A stretch of DNA of 40,839 nt from a virus, in the IMG/VR virus record IMGVR_UViG_3300025601_000003, positions 1-40,839 of that record. One strand, given 5' to 3'. The notes under the pieces were generated by a model. It was not told the DNA's origin and did not search any database. It worked only from the letters and a program-made list of their open reading frames with translations. Of this stretch, positions 6,757 to 13,421 are shown piece after piece (within the stretch, counting starts at the first letter, position 1; every line of letters begins with the position of its first letter). The translations under genes were made by a program, and so were the position numbers.

Positions 6757-7032
6757 CTAATAGTTTGAATAATAGGCGTGGGCACTTGATTGGGAATGAC
6801 CATGTACTGGTGTGTCGTAATTGACTCCCAGTCGTATATTCTTTTTAATTTTGTTATAAGTTTTTTCACTCATCATTGCTATGTCATGTGATAAGTCACA
6901 CATACATTTAGCACAAACCCAATGGGCTTTCTTGATGAGAATTATATCTCTGTAACAGTTACATTTGTTTTTGTTTGCCTCATTTATACGGGCAAGTATC
7001 TTAGCTCCCTCTAATGCTTCTTCTTTTGTCAT
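6757..7032 (-). CDS. Small Cys-rich protein
   Basis: 91 aa. CNCYRD and CAKCMCD could ligate a metal; a helix follows (KTYNKIKKNIRL). Its ATG overlaps the stop of the ribbon-helix-helix gene (ATGA). The C-terminal ~38 codons lie opposite an open alternative frame of the next gene, so the real border between the two genes is not certain. Confidence 0.65.
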   Translation of the reverse strand: MTKEEALEGAKILARINEANKNKCNCYRDIILIKKAHWVCAKCMCDLSHDIAMMSEKTYNKIKKNIRLGVNYDTPVHGHSQSSAHAYYSNY

Positions 7033-7169
7033 ACGCTATTCTTTAATAAATCTCTTACAATTTCAGAGTATTTTACTGGACGTTTTTCTTTTACTATTTT
7101 TTTTGCTACTAACCTTGTTAGTTGTGCATGTACTTCCAAATCTACAGGAACCATTTTTCTCATACTCAT
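7029..7169 (-). CDS. Ribbon-helix-helix (Arc/MetJ-like) DNA-binding protein
   Basis: 46 aa. MVPVDLEVHAQLTRL is a typical RHH beta-strand plus first helix (alternating hydrophobic strand, then V/L-x-A-x-L), and VKYSEIVRDLLKN fits the second helix. Such proteins dimerise and bind operators through the strand. The stop overlaps the next ATG. It is a natural candidate for a repressor of the phage promoters near 16.4-17.2 kb. Confidence 0.65.
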   Translation of the reverse strand: MSMRKMVPVDLEVHAQLTRLVAKKIVKEKRPVKYSEIVRDLLKNSV

Positions 7170-7175
7170 ATTTTT

Positions 7176-7364
7176 TTAGTTGATAATCATTGCTATAAAA
7201 CCATATATTAGTATCAATCCTATACCCAAAAAAGTTAGTCCCAATGAATAATCAAAAAAACCATTTGCTACAAAATAAGTACTACCATCACAAATGTTCT
7301 GATAAAGGGTTCCTGACCATTGATATGTGCCTTTAAGACATTCCTTTAAAGATTCTGTTTGCAT
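7176..7364 (-). CDS. Small membrane protein
   Basis: 62 aa with one C-terminal membrane segment (LGLTFLGIGLILIYGFIAMI, residues about 42-61). The N-terminal part has two Cys (KECLKG, NICDG) and would face outward or form a disulphide. First gene after the terminator at 7440. Role unknown. Confidence 0.6.
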   Translation of the reverse strand: MQTESLKECLKGTYQWSGTLYQNICDGSTYFVANGFFDYSLGLTFLGIGLILIYGFIAMIIN

Positions 7365-7439
7365 AATTGAATTTTATTATTAATACATTTCCATTGTATA
7401 CATATTGAAGACAGAGGTCAAGGGGATAAAGGTGTGTAT

Positions 7440-7474
7440 AAAAAACACCCTAGTTTCCTAGAGTATTGTGTTTA
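7440..7474 (-). terminator. Intrinsic terminator overlapping the end of the 7458-7688 gene
   Basis: On the minus strand ACAC...CTAG-GAAA-CTAG...GTGT followed by six T. The inner CTAG/CTAG with a GAAA tetraloop and outer ACAC/GTGT make an interrupted hairpin. It ends the operon containing the resolvase gene. Confidence 0.6.
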
Positions 7475-7688
7475 CATATTTTGTAACTTTATGTTGGTTG
7501 TTTTTATACCAATCTTGTTTATTCAACCAAGAAAATACTAACTGATACTTGTCTAAAGCCTTTTGGTTTTGTACTTCCCATTTATCTAAAGTAGTTTTAT
7601 ATCCCTGGCTAGATATAATCTTTTCCAATTCATTAATTGTTTTAAGGTATCTTCTGTCCTTCTCACTTAAAATTGGCTTATTAAACAT
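7458..7688 (-). CDS. Unknown 76-aa protein
   Basis: A basic, mostly helical protein (SEKDRRYLKTINELEKII, FSWLNKQDWYKNN). It starts 1 bp from the stop of the RusA-like gene and is probably co-expressed with it. No family recognised. Confidence 0.65.
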   Translation of the reverse strand: MFNKPILSEKDRRYLKTINELEKIISSQGYKTTLDKWEVQNQKALDKYQLVFSWLNKQDWYKNNQHKVTKYVNTIL

Positions 7689-8062
7689 TATGCTATAAAA
7701 ATTTCAACTCTTGGATTTTTTTTATCGACAGGGAACTCATCACTGAACCCTGATACATACTTCCTAGAGTCATCTGGTAAGATTCCAGCACTCACAAGTC
7801 CATCATTGATGAATTTTTTAGCAAAAGCTACGTTATCTATGTCTTTACGTTCATTTTTGCAATACCATACGTATGAGATATGCACAGGAAACTCCAGATT
7901 TGCCCCGTGGTGCGTTTTTTTACACTCCCAGGCTACTCTGTCCGTTTCTTCCTTTTTAATCTTCCCAGCAACAAATTTATTAGTTCTGGCCGCCTTGTCA
8001 AAGGTATTGAAATCAGTCAATTCACCTTCAATGATTATATGGATGGTATTTTCATCATTCAT
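7688..8062 (-). CDS. rusA: RusA-type Holliday junction resolvase
   Basis: 124 aa. The C-terminal half carries the RusA pattern: ERKDIDNVAFAKKFINDGL (acidic DxDN), then AGILPDDSRKYVSGF with the second acidic pair, then a VEIFI strand. RusA cleaves four-way junctions at recombination or replication branch points, often to debranch DNA before packaging. The ATG overlaps the TGA of an unusual zinc-ribbon frame immediately upstream. Confidence 0.88.
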   Translation of the reverse strand: MNDENTIHIIIEGELTDFNTFDKAARTNKFVAGKIKKEETDRVAWECKKTHHGANLEFPVHISYVWYCKNERKDIDNVAFAKKFINDGLVSAGILPDDSRKYVSGFSDEFPVDKKNPRVEIFIA

Positions 8063-8163
8063 ACTACTTTCTTACGAATTAAAGGACATTTACTGCATTT
8101 TTCATAGTTTTCATCTAATGTTTCTATAAAATGATGGTGTCTTCGGTTGTTTTTACAAAGAGG
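8059..8163 (-). pseudogene. Zinc-ribbon coding frame without a start (-1 to the preceding gene)
   Basis: An open frame of about 34 codons reads LCKNNRRHHHFIETLDE, then YEKCSKCPLIRKKVV, and stops at a TGA overlapping the RusA ATG. The Cys/His spacing and operon-style ATGA overlap look genuinely coding, but there is no ATG, GTG or TTG and a TAA lies just upstream. It is in the -1 frame of the 136-aa gene's end. Either a frameshift fuses it to that protein or it is a broken gene. Confidence 0.5.
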
Positions 8164-8534
8164 TTATTTGGGAGTCTTAAAATCATCTTCAATCTTTTCC
8201 ATACTGTCTTGTTTTTATTTGTAAAGGTCTTGTGTATTTCTCTCTGTTCAGCCAATGAAAGTGATTCTGGTTTAATCTTTGCAACCTTAACATTGTTACC
8301 GTGCTTCTTGTTTAACTGTCTTTGTTCTCTGGACTGCAACATTGCTTTGAGTATCTTGATATTATTTTCTATTTGATATGCATCAATACAATTCCCAAAG
8401 TGAGCATAATGTCTATCGTGTCCAAGTTTCTTTTCTAATTTTCTGTATATCACACTCTTTGACAACCCTGTGTTCACCAATAGGTCAATAAGTATATGTC
8501 CACGTATCTTTAATGACTTGATATCTTTAATCAT
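8124..8534 (-). CDS. Unknown protein with a YRKLEKKLG...HFG helical motif
   Basis: 136 aa. IYRKLEKKLGHDRHYAHFGNC resembles a motif in small phage zinc-finger proteins (Y-x2-L-x3-LG...HFG). The rest is basic and helical. Its ATG overlaps the upstream gene stop. The last 12 codons overlap a zinc-ribbon frame in -1, so the real product could be longer by frameshift. Confidence 0.65.
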   Translation of the reverse strand: MIKDIKSLKIRGHILIDLLVNTGLSKSVIYRKLEKKLGHDRHYAHFGNCIDAYQIENNIKILKAMLQSREQRQLNKKHGNNVKVAKIKPESLSLAEQREIHKTFTNKNKTVWKRLKMILRLPNNLFVKTTEDTIIL

Positions 8535-8815
8535 TTTGCTCTATCTAGCTTCCTTTGCCAAAACCAATAAATATCTGGTCTCATATTTCCACTATGCTTG
8601 GTAGCTAAGTCATATCTATGGATAATCTTTTCTTGCGACCACTTCTGTACCATCCTATGAACACTCAGGTACTTTCCTTTCTTGGCTTTGCCGTTCTCAT
8701 CTCCACCAAATAACATTACTGCTGTCTTGTTTATGTAGTGAGCATACAGTTCAGGTTGCTTTGTGTTTGGTGTAGCAACTGTGAACCTACTCATGTCCAT
8801 TGATATTGTTTCCAT
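8531..8815 (-). CDS. Unknown 94-aa basic protein
   Basis: Basic, aromatic protein (WSQEKIIHRYDLATKH, DIYWFWQRKLDRAK). First gene of the 8815-7458 operon after a gene-free stretch, and coupled by ATGA to the next gene. No family recognised. Confidence 0.65.
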   Translation of the reverse strand: METISMDMSRFTVATPNTKQPELYAHYINKTAVMLFGGDENGKAKKGKYLSVHRMVQKWSQEKIIHRYDLATKHSGNMRPDIYWFWQRKLDRAK

Positions 8816-9195
8816 ATTTCTATACTACACTACTCTCTTGTAATCTACCCTGTGGATAGCAATATATCTTTGACCATAGGCACACCTTTCCCCTGAAAGA
8901 AAGCAGGGTACTCATTGGGTATGTAGTTGACTAGCTAATGGGTTCAATCTCTTACCCCCGTAGTTACTTACTGTATGCTACACATTTCAGTAACCGTAAT
9001 ATATAAGAGAAATCTAATCCAGAATATATGAGATGCAAATCTAATGGGAGGGTAGCAAGGTGTTAGCTATTTTCCCTCCTTTCGCATTTGAACCCCATAT
9101 ATCTTTGAAGTTTTATTATGTCAGAAGCACGACACAATACTGTATAAGACTTGTTTTACATCATTTGCCTTAATTGATGGTTCGCTAGAACGTTG
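8816..9195. other. Gene-free stretch with an extended imperfect hairpin
   Basis: No ORF longer than about 31 codons. The main content is a 79-bp imperfect inverted repeat (listed separately). A smaller inverted repeat GTTACT..AGTAAC lies near 8964-8995. The promoter of the leftward operon starting at 8815 should lie here; I see no strong -35/-10 pair. Confidence 0.5.
9024..9102. repeat. Extended imperfect inverted repeat / structured element
   Basis: Paired arms, outside in: ATATATG (9024-9030) with CATATAT (9096-9102); CAAAT (9036-9040) with ATTTG (9086-9090); GGAGGG-TAGC (9047-9056) with GCTA (9066-9069) and CCCTCC (9074-9079). Internal loops are symmetric (5/5 and 6/6), the TTTT bulge is one-sided, and the apical loop is 9 nt. 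It could be an RNA element, a cruciform or part of an origin. Confidence 0.5.
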
Positions 9196-9480
9196 TTATG
9201 GGCATATAAAAGTTCTTCGGGTCTTCTTACGGTCTTTATACCCTGAAGCTCTCTCAATACGCTTGCAGTTTCCACAAGTTAAAATATGTTCAACTGGTTT
9301 AGAATTTAATGCTTCTCTGTACCGAACAAACTTATCAGTCGAATCAAAATAGGCACGTATGATTTCTTTAAAATCTTCATGCTCTTTAGATGTAAGAGTC
9401 CTCCCGAGTATCTCGGACATAAAATCGTACATTTTTCCTCTTGTTCGTGATTGTTTTACTTCGTACATAGCAAAAAACAC
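9196..9480 (-). CDS. Small protein with C-terminal zinc-type Cys motif
   Basis: 94 aa. An N-terminal helical region (MYDFMSEILGRTLTSKEHEDFKE; shown in parts) precedes LTCGNCKRIERASG and a final ICP, giving a CxxC...C arrangement at the C-terminus. It begins 6 bp after a short ORF embedded in an unusual double inverted repeat, which probably controls it. Confidence 0.65.
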   Translation of the reverse strand: MFFAMYEVKQSRTRGKMYDFMSEILGRTLTSKEHEDFKEIIRAYFDSTDKFVRYREALNSKPVEHILTCGNCKRIERASGYKDRKKTRRTFICP

Positions 9481-9485
9481 ACCTG

Positions 9486-9599
9486 TTAAGCGTGATTAAG
9501 TTTGAATACTTTGTAGAGGGAAGCCAAAGGAAATGTGAATGAACCTCCAATAGCTTGGCCTCGCTCTACAAAGTATTTAATTGTGTTATTTAGGTTCAT
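9486..9599 (-). CDS. Possible 37-aa ORF inside a double inverted repeat
   Basis: An ATG at 9599 opens 37 codons (MNLNNTIKYFVERGQ...FKLNHA) ending at 9486, just 6 bp before the next gene. It could be a leader peptide or small protein. Its DNA contains two long inverted repeats that codon constraint would not predict, and its start codon lies inside one arm, so it may instead be a non-coding control element. Confidence 0.35.
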   Translation of the reverse strand: MNLNNTIKYFVERGQAIGGSFTFPLASLYKVFKLNHA

Positions 9600-9603
9600 T
9601 CAC
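9502..9603. repeat. Two interleaved perfect inverted repeats (pseudoknot order)
   Basis: Arm A is AATACTTTGTAGAG (9505-9518) with CTCTACAAAGTATT (9564-9577), 14 bp perfect and extendable to 17 with one G-T pair. Arm B is GTGAATGAACCT (9535-9546) with AGGTTCATTCAC (9592-9603), 12 bp perfect. The order A-B-A'-B' is that of a pseudoknot or of switching structures. An inner GCCAA/TTGGC extends stem A. Confidence 0.75.
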
Positions 9604-9670
9604 CTATAAATATACCATAGAATCAAAAATCACCTAATTTGTAACTGGGGATAAGTGGTGCTTAGTAATT

Positions 9671-9835
9671 TTACTCATACAACAATGCCTTTTTAAGGTC
9701 TTCAAGAGTAATACCTATCTCTTGCAACTTCTGGTCTACTTCGTTGCGGTTTATCATTGGTCCTATCACCTTTGCAGTTTCGTCAAACTTTTCTGGGTCA
9801 AACTCAAACTTCTTTACTTTACTTAAGTTATTCAT
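9671..9835 (-). CDS. Small unknown protein (54 aa)
   Basis: MNNLSKVKKFEFDPEKFDE opens a 54-aa charged, helical protein ending in LEDLKKALLYE. It lies directly downstream of the structured leader at 9852-9964, which is probably its 5' UTR. No family recognised. Confidence 0.6.
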   Translation of the reverse strand: MNNLSKVKKFEFDPEKFDETAKVIGPMINRNEVDQKLQEIGITLEDLKKALLYE

Positions 9836-9851
9836 ATATTTTATGTGCTGT

Positions 9852-9964
9852 GCTTACGCCTACAACCTCAAGGCCTCACCCTTTTTTCCTCCACAGTTGG
9901 GAGGTCTCCCTAATTAACTGCTTCAAAGGATAATCAGGACTGATTGTTGGTTGTAGGAGTAAAC
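9852..9964 (-). ncRNA. Branched structured RNA leader
   Basis: A closing helix pairs 9852-9867 with 9949-9964 (14 of 16 positions, including CCTACAACC/GGTTGTAGG). Inside are a long hairpin CAGTT-GGGA-GGTC-TCCC..AACTG (about 9895-9920) and a small hairpin ATCAG/CTGAT (about 9932-9943). The whole is a multi-branched fold of about 113 nt between two genes, 17 nt before the ATG of the 54-aa gene. It has a riboswitch-like or ncRNA-like layout; no known class recognised. Confidence 0.55.
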
Positions 9965-9991
9965 ACACCACTCCTTGTACCGTCCCAGTTA

Positions 9992-10237
9992 CTATACCAT
10001 TTTCTTTTTCTTCTGATATTCCAACTGTTGTGCATAAACTTTCTCACTATTCTCACGTACATACTTGGCTGTAGTAGCCTTCATTCGCTGTTTTTCGCCC
10101 TCTACAAGGTGATAACGGACAGTAGTGAGTGATACTCTATATTCCCTTGAAATCGCTTTATAGCTCATTCCAAGCTCATTACGAGCCTTTGTCCACTTTG
10201 CAACGTCTTTTTCTGTGTATTTTCTAGGTGCTACCAT
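9992..10237 (-). CDS. Helix-turn-helix DNA-binding protein
   Basis: 81 aa. KARNELGMSYKAISREY followed by RVSLTTVRYHL is a classical HTH (scaffold helix, turn, recognition helix), like resolvase or homeodomain-like HTH modules. The C-terminal part is basic and helical (YQKKKKMV). Possible transcription regulator of the early block. Confidence 0.7.
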   Translation of the reverse strand: MVAPRKYTEKDVAKWTKARNELGMSYKAISREYRVSLTTVRYHLVEGEKQRMKATTAKYVRENSEKVYAQQLEYQKKKKMV

Positions 10238-10242
10238 ATTTT

Positions 10243-10557
10243 CTATATTACTTTGTAAATATATTCTGTTCTTTCAAAATTCTCCCTATGAAGAAACGCT
10301 TGTTGACCATCACCCCAATTCATTACTGTGGCATGACTCCAAAGCGTCTCCATAGAAACGGAATAGATAATACTATCTTCCATTTCCAGGATACGTATTT
10401 CAACACAACCTGCATCCCTAATTTTCTTTAAAGTATTATAATCAATACCCCAAGAATTATTGTTTCTCATCAGGTGTACACTTTTTTTGACTCGTTTTCT
10501 AAAAATTCCTTCTTTTAGAGAACCAATCTTTTGTTGACTTGAATTATAGTAGTTCAC
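10243..10557 (-). CDS. Unknown 104-aa protein, GTG start
   Basis: Starts with GTG overlapping the TGA of the upstream zinc gene (GTGA), which supports this start. Sequence pattern IRDAGCVEIRILEMEDSI followed by YSVSMETLWSHA suggests a compact alpha/beta fold. No function recognised. Confidence 0.65.
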   Translation of the reverse strand: MNYYNSSQQKIGSLKEGIFRKRVKKSVHLMRNNNSWGIDYNTLKKIRDAGCVEIRILEMEDSIIYSVSMETLWSHATVMNWGDGQQAFLHRENFERTEYIYKVI

Positions 10558-10712
10558 GATTTTTTCTTTCTCTTGTCCTTTTTCTTTTGTTGAGATTCTT
10601 TTACTGCCAGTAACTCACATTCTAGTTTGTCACAAATAGACCATGATGGAACTATCATTTTACATCCACATATTCTGCATCCATCTGCATATTTTGTGTT
10701 TCTTACAGTCAT
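10554..10712 (-). CDS. Small zinc-ribbon protein
   Basis: 52 aa. CRICGCK and ICDKLECE form a CxxCxC...CxxxC pattern like the proteins at 3189-4201, followed by a Lys-rich tail (QQKKKDKRKKKS). The start overlaps the upstream TAA by 1 nt and the stop overlaps the next GTG. Likely metal-stabilised and nucleic-acid binding by charge. Confidence 0.65.
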   Translation of the reverse strand: MTVRNTKYADGCRICGCKMIVPSWSICDKLECELLAVKESQQKKKDKRKKKS

Positions 10713-11431
10713 TACATTTGTCCCTCAGTGTAAGAAATAACCTCATCATCTTCAAATGGCATGTCACCAGGTTCAAGTTCTTGAGCTTCTCTTACACTGT
10801 CAGGCATTTCATCTACTGCCTGTGGTGTTTCTGAGCGTGGGGCAAGGAATCGTACATGATACTCTCGTGAGGTCTTCATCTTGTCACGTAACCATTCTGG
10901 TAGTGCTTCAACTTCCTCCTCTGTCATTTTATATACATCCTGTACTACTCCTGCATTTATTTGTTCGGGTACTTCCATTCCTTTTGGAATTGAACCAAAG
11001 CTAATTGCCTTGGCAAATTCTTTTCCGTCTTTCATGGTTTCGTGAGTCACTTCCACCATGCAAGCCTTATTGAGTAGGTCTTCTACATCAAATACTTCTG
11101 CTTCTTGGTCCGTAAGTTTTGTTCCGATAAGTGCATGAGCCATCAGACGTAGTGTAGAGGTCATTTTTTCACTCTTGTAGAATGATAGGGTAACTTCCTT
11201 ACTGATTGCCATTGGTGATGATTTTGTCACTCCATCCTTTTCAAAATCTCGCATTTCATGCGGTAGTTCAAAGTATAGACGGATACGTGACTGTTCTTTT
11301 ACACTCCCATCCTCGTTTAGATAGGGTGTAGGGACTGTTCCGATGTTTACGATTTTAAATAACCGTGCAACATGGTTTCCTACTGGTACTAACTCTCGTG
11401 GTTTAGTATCTGCTTTTGGTGCTGTAATCAT
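10712..11431 (-). CDS. Probable phage single-stranded DNA-binding protein
   Basis: 239 aa. The N-terminal two thirds (VPVGNHVARLFKIVNIGT, SRIRLYFELP, ISKEVTLSFYKSEKMTSTL) matches a family of phage proteins with an OB-like beta domain found in replication modules. The C-terminus is acidic and ends near PGDMPFEDDE, resembling the D-D-x-I/M-P-F tail by which SSBs recruit partners. It is the only gene here that points to DNA replication besides RusA and the methyltransferase. Assignment is by pattern. Confidence 0.6.
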   Translation of the reverse strand: MITAPKADTKPRELVPVGNHVARLFKIVNIGTVPTPYLNEDGSVKEQSRIRLYFELPHEMRDFEKDGVTKSSPMAISKEVTLSFYKSEKMTSTLRLMAHALIGTKLTDQEAEVFDVEDLLNKACMVEVTHETMKDGKEFAKAISFGSIPKGMEVPEQINAGVVQDVYKMTEEEVEALPEWLRDKMKTSREYHVRFLAPRSETPQAVDEMPDSVREAQELEPGDMPFEDDEVISYTEGQM

Positions 11432-11485
11432 AGATAATATATTATTCTTAATTTTTATAGTTTAACGTCATACAGGACGTACTGT

Positions 11486-11629
11486 TTATGCTAAGAGCAG
11501 GATGAGTACAAGTATGAGGGCATAACCACCCATAATGGTAAGCCACACTCTCCAATAGCAAGCCCATGCAAATCCAAGCATTGTTATATCTTGATTGTCT
11601 TCAATAAATTTATTCAGTTTCGGGTTCAT
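11486..11629 (-). CDS. Small membrane protein (47 aa)
   Basis: MNPKLNKFIEDNQDITMLGF leads into a membrane region (ACYWRVWLTIMGGYALILVL and ILLLA). It overlaps the previous gene by 20 bp. Possibly two short membrane passes. Role unknown. Confidence 0.6.
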   Translation of the reverse strand: MNPKLNKFIEDNQDITMLGFAWACYWRVWLTIMGGYALILVLILLLA

Positions 11630-11804
11630 ATTTTTCTTTTAGATTTCTAATACTCTTGTGAGTTTCTTTTACCCAGTATCTTTGTTCCTCGGATAGCTTT
11701 GCACTGGTGTTGGGGTCAAACTCACCTGTTTCCAACATCTTCACCTTCGCTTGTTTCCACTCTTTATCATTTAGTCCTACTTGTCCTACTGGTACTGAAA
11801 TCAT
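11610..11804 (-). CDS. Unknown 64-aa protein
   Basis: Charged helical protein (DKEWKQAKVKMLETGEFD, SEEQRYWVKETHKSIRNLKE). It starts 1 bp after the stop of the 135-aa gene. No family recognised. Confidence 0.6.
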   Translation of the reverse strand: MISVPVGQVGLNDKEWKQAKVKMLETGEFDPNTSAKLSEEQRYWVKETHKSIRNLKEKYEPETE

Positions 11805-11805
11805 A

Positions 11806-12213
11806 TTAAGATTTTATTCTTATTGCTCTCCCAAACAAACCTGTCATAATTGTTTGTAAACCAGTAGCTCCTGTTTCAAACTCTACAACTTCTACTTCTC
11901 CTTGTGACTCTAGGTGATTTATCCATTTAAGTAATTGCTCTAACCCTGCATCGTAATTGTCATTACTAACTAACACAGCTAAATAGTCTCCTTTGTGGTA
12001 AGACTTAACGCCCTCTGGGGGATATAATCTGTCATCATGCTTTCCAAAAACGGGGGCATAGTTTCCCCCATCTTTAGTAGGATTGTAACCAATATAATTG
12101 TCACCGTGTAGGAATCCTACACACGGTCGCCCAAAACCAATCTCTCCTTTTTCTGATAGGATAATTTTATGTTTACTAGCAAATTCTTGTAATTCTTTAA
12201 TTGTTTTTGTCAT
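11806..12213 (-). CDS. Unknown 135-aa phage protein
   Basis: The N-terminal helix (TIKELQEFASKHKIILS) is followed by a beta-rich part with GFLHGDNYIGYNP and YHKGDYLAVLVSNDNYD, then a helix LEQLLKWINHLE. Resembles small conserved phage early proteins of unknown role. ATGA overlap with the upstream gene. Confidence 0.65.
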   Translation of the reverse strand: MTKTIKELQEFASKHKIILSEKGEIGFGRPCVGFLHGDNYIGYNPTKDGGNYAPVFGKHDDRLYPPEGVKSYHKGDYLAVLVSNDNYDAGLEQLLKWINHLESQGEVEVVEFETGATGLQTIMTGLFGRAIRIKS

Positions 12214-12353
12214 ATTTTTAGTTTATCTAGTGCGTCTCTAGTCCCTTTAAACATTGGTATCTCCTCAACTTCTTCTTCCTCACACTGTGGACATTCTTCT
12301 ACAAAATCTGAATCGTAGTGCAAGTCATGCGTGTGACAGTAAATCATTGACAT
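12210..12353 (-). CDS. Small zinc-binding acidic protein
   Basis: 47 aa. YCHTHDLHYD then ECPQCEEEEVEE gives two His and three Cys that could hold a zinc ion, followed by an acidic run. The stop overlaps the next ATG (ATGA). Similar tiny zinc proteins recur along this block. Confidence 0.6.
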   Translation of the reverse strand: MSMIYCHTHDLHYDSDFVEECPQCEEEEVEEIPMFKGTRDALDKLKI

Positions 12354-12354
12354 A

Positions 12355-12528
12355 TTATGTTTGGTTTATTTTCTCACCATCGAAATGGTCTTTTGCTACA
12401 CTTGCTCGCACTTCTTCTGATTCGTCTAAGCCTGAACGTACAATCTCGTTCCAGTCATTGTTGTGTAGGGTGTGATAATCTCCATCAAATTCTCTTTTCA
12501 TCCCGTCTACATTTATTGTGACTTTCAT
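12355..12528 (-). CDS. Unknown 57-aa protein
   Basis: MKVTINVDGMKREFDGDYHT begins with an amphipathic strand, then a helix (SEEVRASVAKDHF). It ends 1 bp before the next start. No family recognised. Confidence 0.55.
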   Translation of the reverse strand: MKVTINVDGMKREFDGDYHTLHNNDWNEIVRSGLDESEEVRASVAKDHFDGEKINQT

Positions 12529-12530
12529 TT

Positions 12531-12734
12531 TTAGTATAAGTTACCTTCAGCTGGTAATTGGTTCGACTCTCTTGTGTATTCTTCTCGTTCTTCTTTGTAA
12601 CTTGCTTCGTCTTCGTTAGGGTCTTCCATGTGGATGTCATCGAGTTGTTGTAATCGAAAACTATCCTTTTGGTTTATTGCTTCATGTTTACTATCCACAA
12701 TATCTCGACCTAAGTTTTTAAATTCTTTTTCCAT
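12531..12734 (-). CDS. Unknown acidic 67-aa protein
   Basis: Highly charged (DPNEDEASYKEEREEYTRES), probably flexible or helical. First gene downstream of a good promoter (12767-12795), so it should be well expressed with the genes after it. Confidence 0.6.
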   Translation of the reverse strand: MEKEFKNLGRDIVDSKHEAINQKDSFRLQQLDDIHMEDPNEDEASYKEEREEYTRESNQLPAEGNLY

Positions 12735-12766
12735 TTTTCTTTTTTATTATTTCTCTTAACTCTTAT

Positions 12767-12795
12767 AGTATAGCACCTATACTTATACTACGCAA
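12767..12795 (-). promoter_or_regulatory. Sigma70-like promoter for the 12734-leftward operon
   Basis: Minus strand: -35 TTGCGT (12795-12790), 17-bp spacer, -10 TATACT (12772-12767). It lies between the terminator at 12845-12870 and the gene starting at 12734, giving a leader of about 25-30 nt. Confidence 0.65.
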
Positions 12796-12844
12796 CTGTA
12801 TACCTGTGTATAAGAATATGGCTATGTTGAGCCGTGTAACAGAA

Positions 12845-12870
12845 AAACCACTCAGATAAATGAGTGGTTT
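12845..12870 (-). terminator. Intrinsic terminator of the 16398-12918 operon
   Basis: Perfect 10-bp stem AAACCACTCA/TGAGTGGTTT with a 6-nt loop. On the minus strand it runs straight into TTTTTCTGTT. It separates the first and second leftward operons. Confidence 0.85.
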
Positions 12871-12917
12871 CGCTGATAAAAAAGAAAGCCTATGTATTAG
12901 ACATTCATAATTATACT

Positions 12918-12983
12918 TCATTGTTTGTTGAACAGCAAGCCTAGTACAAACCCTGCTCCAAAAATTAGTAGTAGTTTAATCAT
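12918..12983 (-). CDS. Tiny membrane peptide (21 aa)
   Basis: MIKLLLIFGAGFVLGLLFNK plus one residue: a single hydrophobic segment with a G-x3-G-like pattern. The ATG overlaps the upstream stop (ATGA), typical of real genes here. Similar to the 30-aa peptide at 40505. Role unknown. Confidence 0.5.
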   Translation of the reverse strand: MIKLLLIFGAGFVLGLLFNKQ

Positions 12984-13195
12984 ATGCCACCATTTGCTAC
13001 AAACTTAGCTACAAACTCTTTGTTCCGTTCACGCCTACGCTTTAGCTCGTTTGGTTTCTTCCAACGTGCCTTTGCTACCGCTTGCATATGTTCTGGTGTT
13101 GTATCGTGGTTCTTCCGTGAGCTTGCTAGTAACTTACCAGCAAAAATTTCTTTTCCACATTCACAGAAATGCCTAGTCTTTTCTTTTTTTTCCAT
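12980..13195 (-). CDS. Small Cys- and Arg-rich protein, probably nucleic-acid binding
   Basis: 71 aa. FCECGKEIFAG gives a CxC pair near the N-terminus, then HDTTPEHMQAVAKARWKKP and ELKRRRERNKEFV, a strongly basic helix. The AKARWKKP-type stretch resembles NUMOD-like DNA-binding segments of homing enzymes. No nuclease residues visible. Confidence 0.6.
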   Translation of the reverse strand: MEKKEKTRHFCECGKEIFAGKLLASSRKNHDTTPEHMQAVAKARWKKPNELKRRRERNKEFVAKFVANGGI

Positions 13196-13202
13196 AAAAA
13201 TT

Positions 13203-13397
13203 TTAATTGATTACTAATCGTGCATATTTTTGCCTGTTGGTTTTTGTCACAGTAAATCCTTTCTTTTGTATTTCTTTTTCAAGATTCTTTTCTAGTTGTT
13301 CAATCTCAATGAGATAATTATCTTCTCCAAGACTCACTTCACATTTTGGGACACCTCCATATCCTGAGTATAATTTCACTATTATTTTTTTACCCAT
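13203..13397 (-). CDS. Unknown 64-aa protein
   Basis: A beta strand (KKIIVKLYSGYGG), then a helical central part (IEIEQLEKNLEKEIQKKG) and basic C-terminus. No family recognised. Confidence 0.55.
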   Translation of the reverse strand: MGKKIIVKLYSGYGGVPKCEVSLGEDNYLIEIEQLEKNLEKEIQKKGFTVTKTNRQKYARLVIN

Positions 13398-13421
13398 ATT
13401 ATTTTAATTAGTCTGTATAAC

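Noticed and set aside
9075-9100. tRNA-like GGGGTTCAAATG on the minus strand
   Set aside because: T-stem bases do not pair; it belongs to the larger hairpin at 9024-9102.
12541-12580. tRNA-like T-loop (GGTTCGACTC)
   Set aside because: No acceptor, D or anticodon stems, and it lies within a coding gene.
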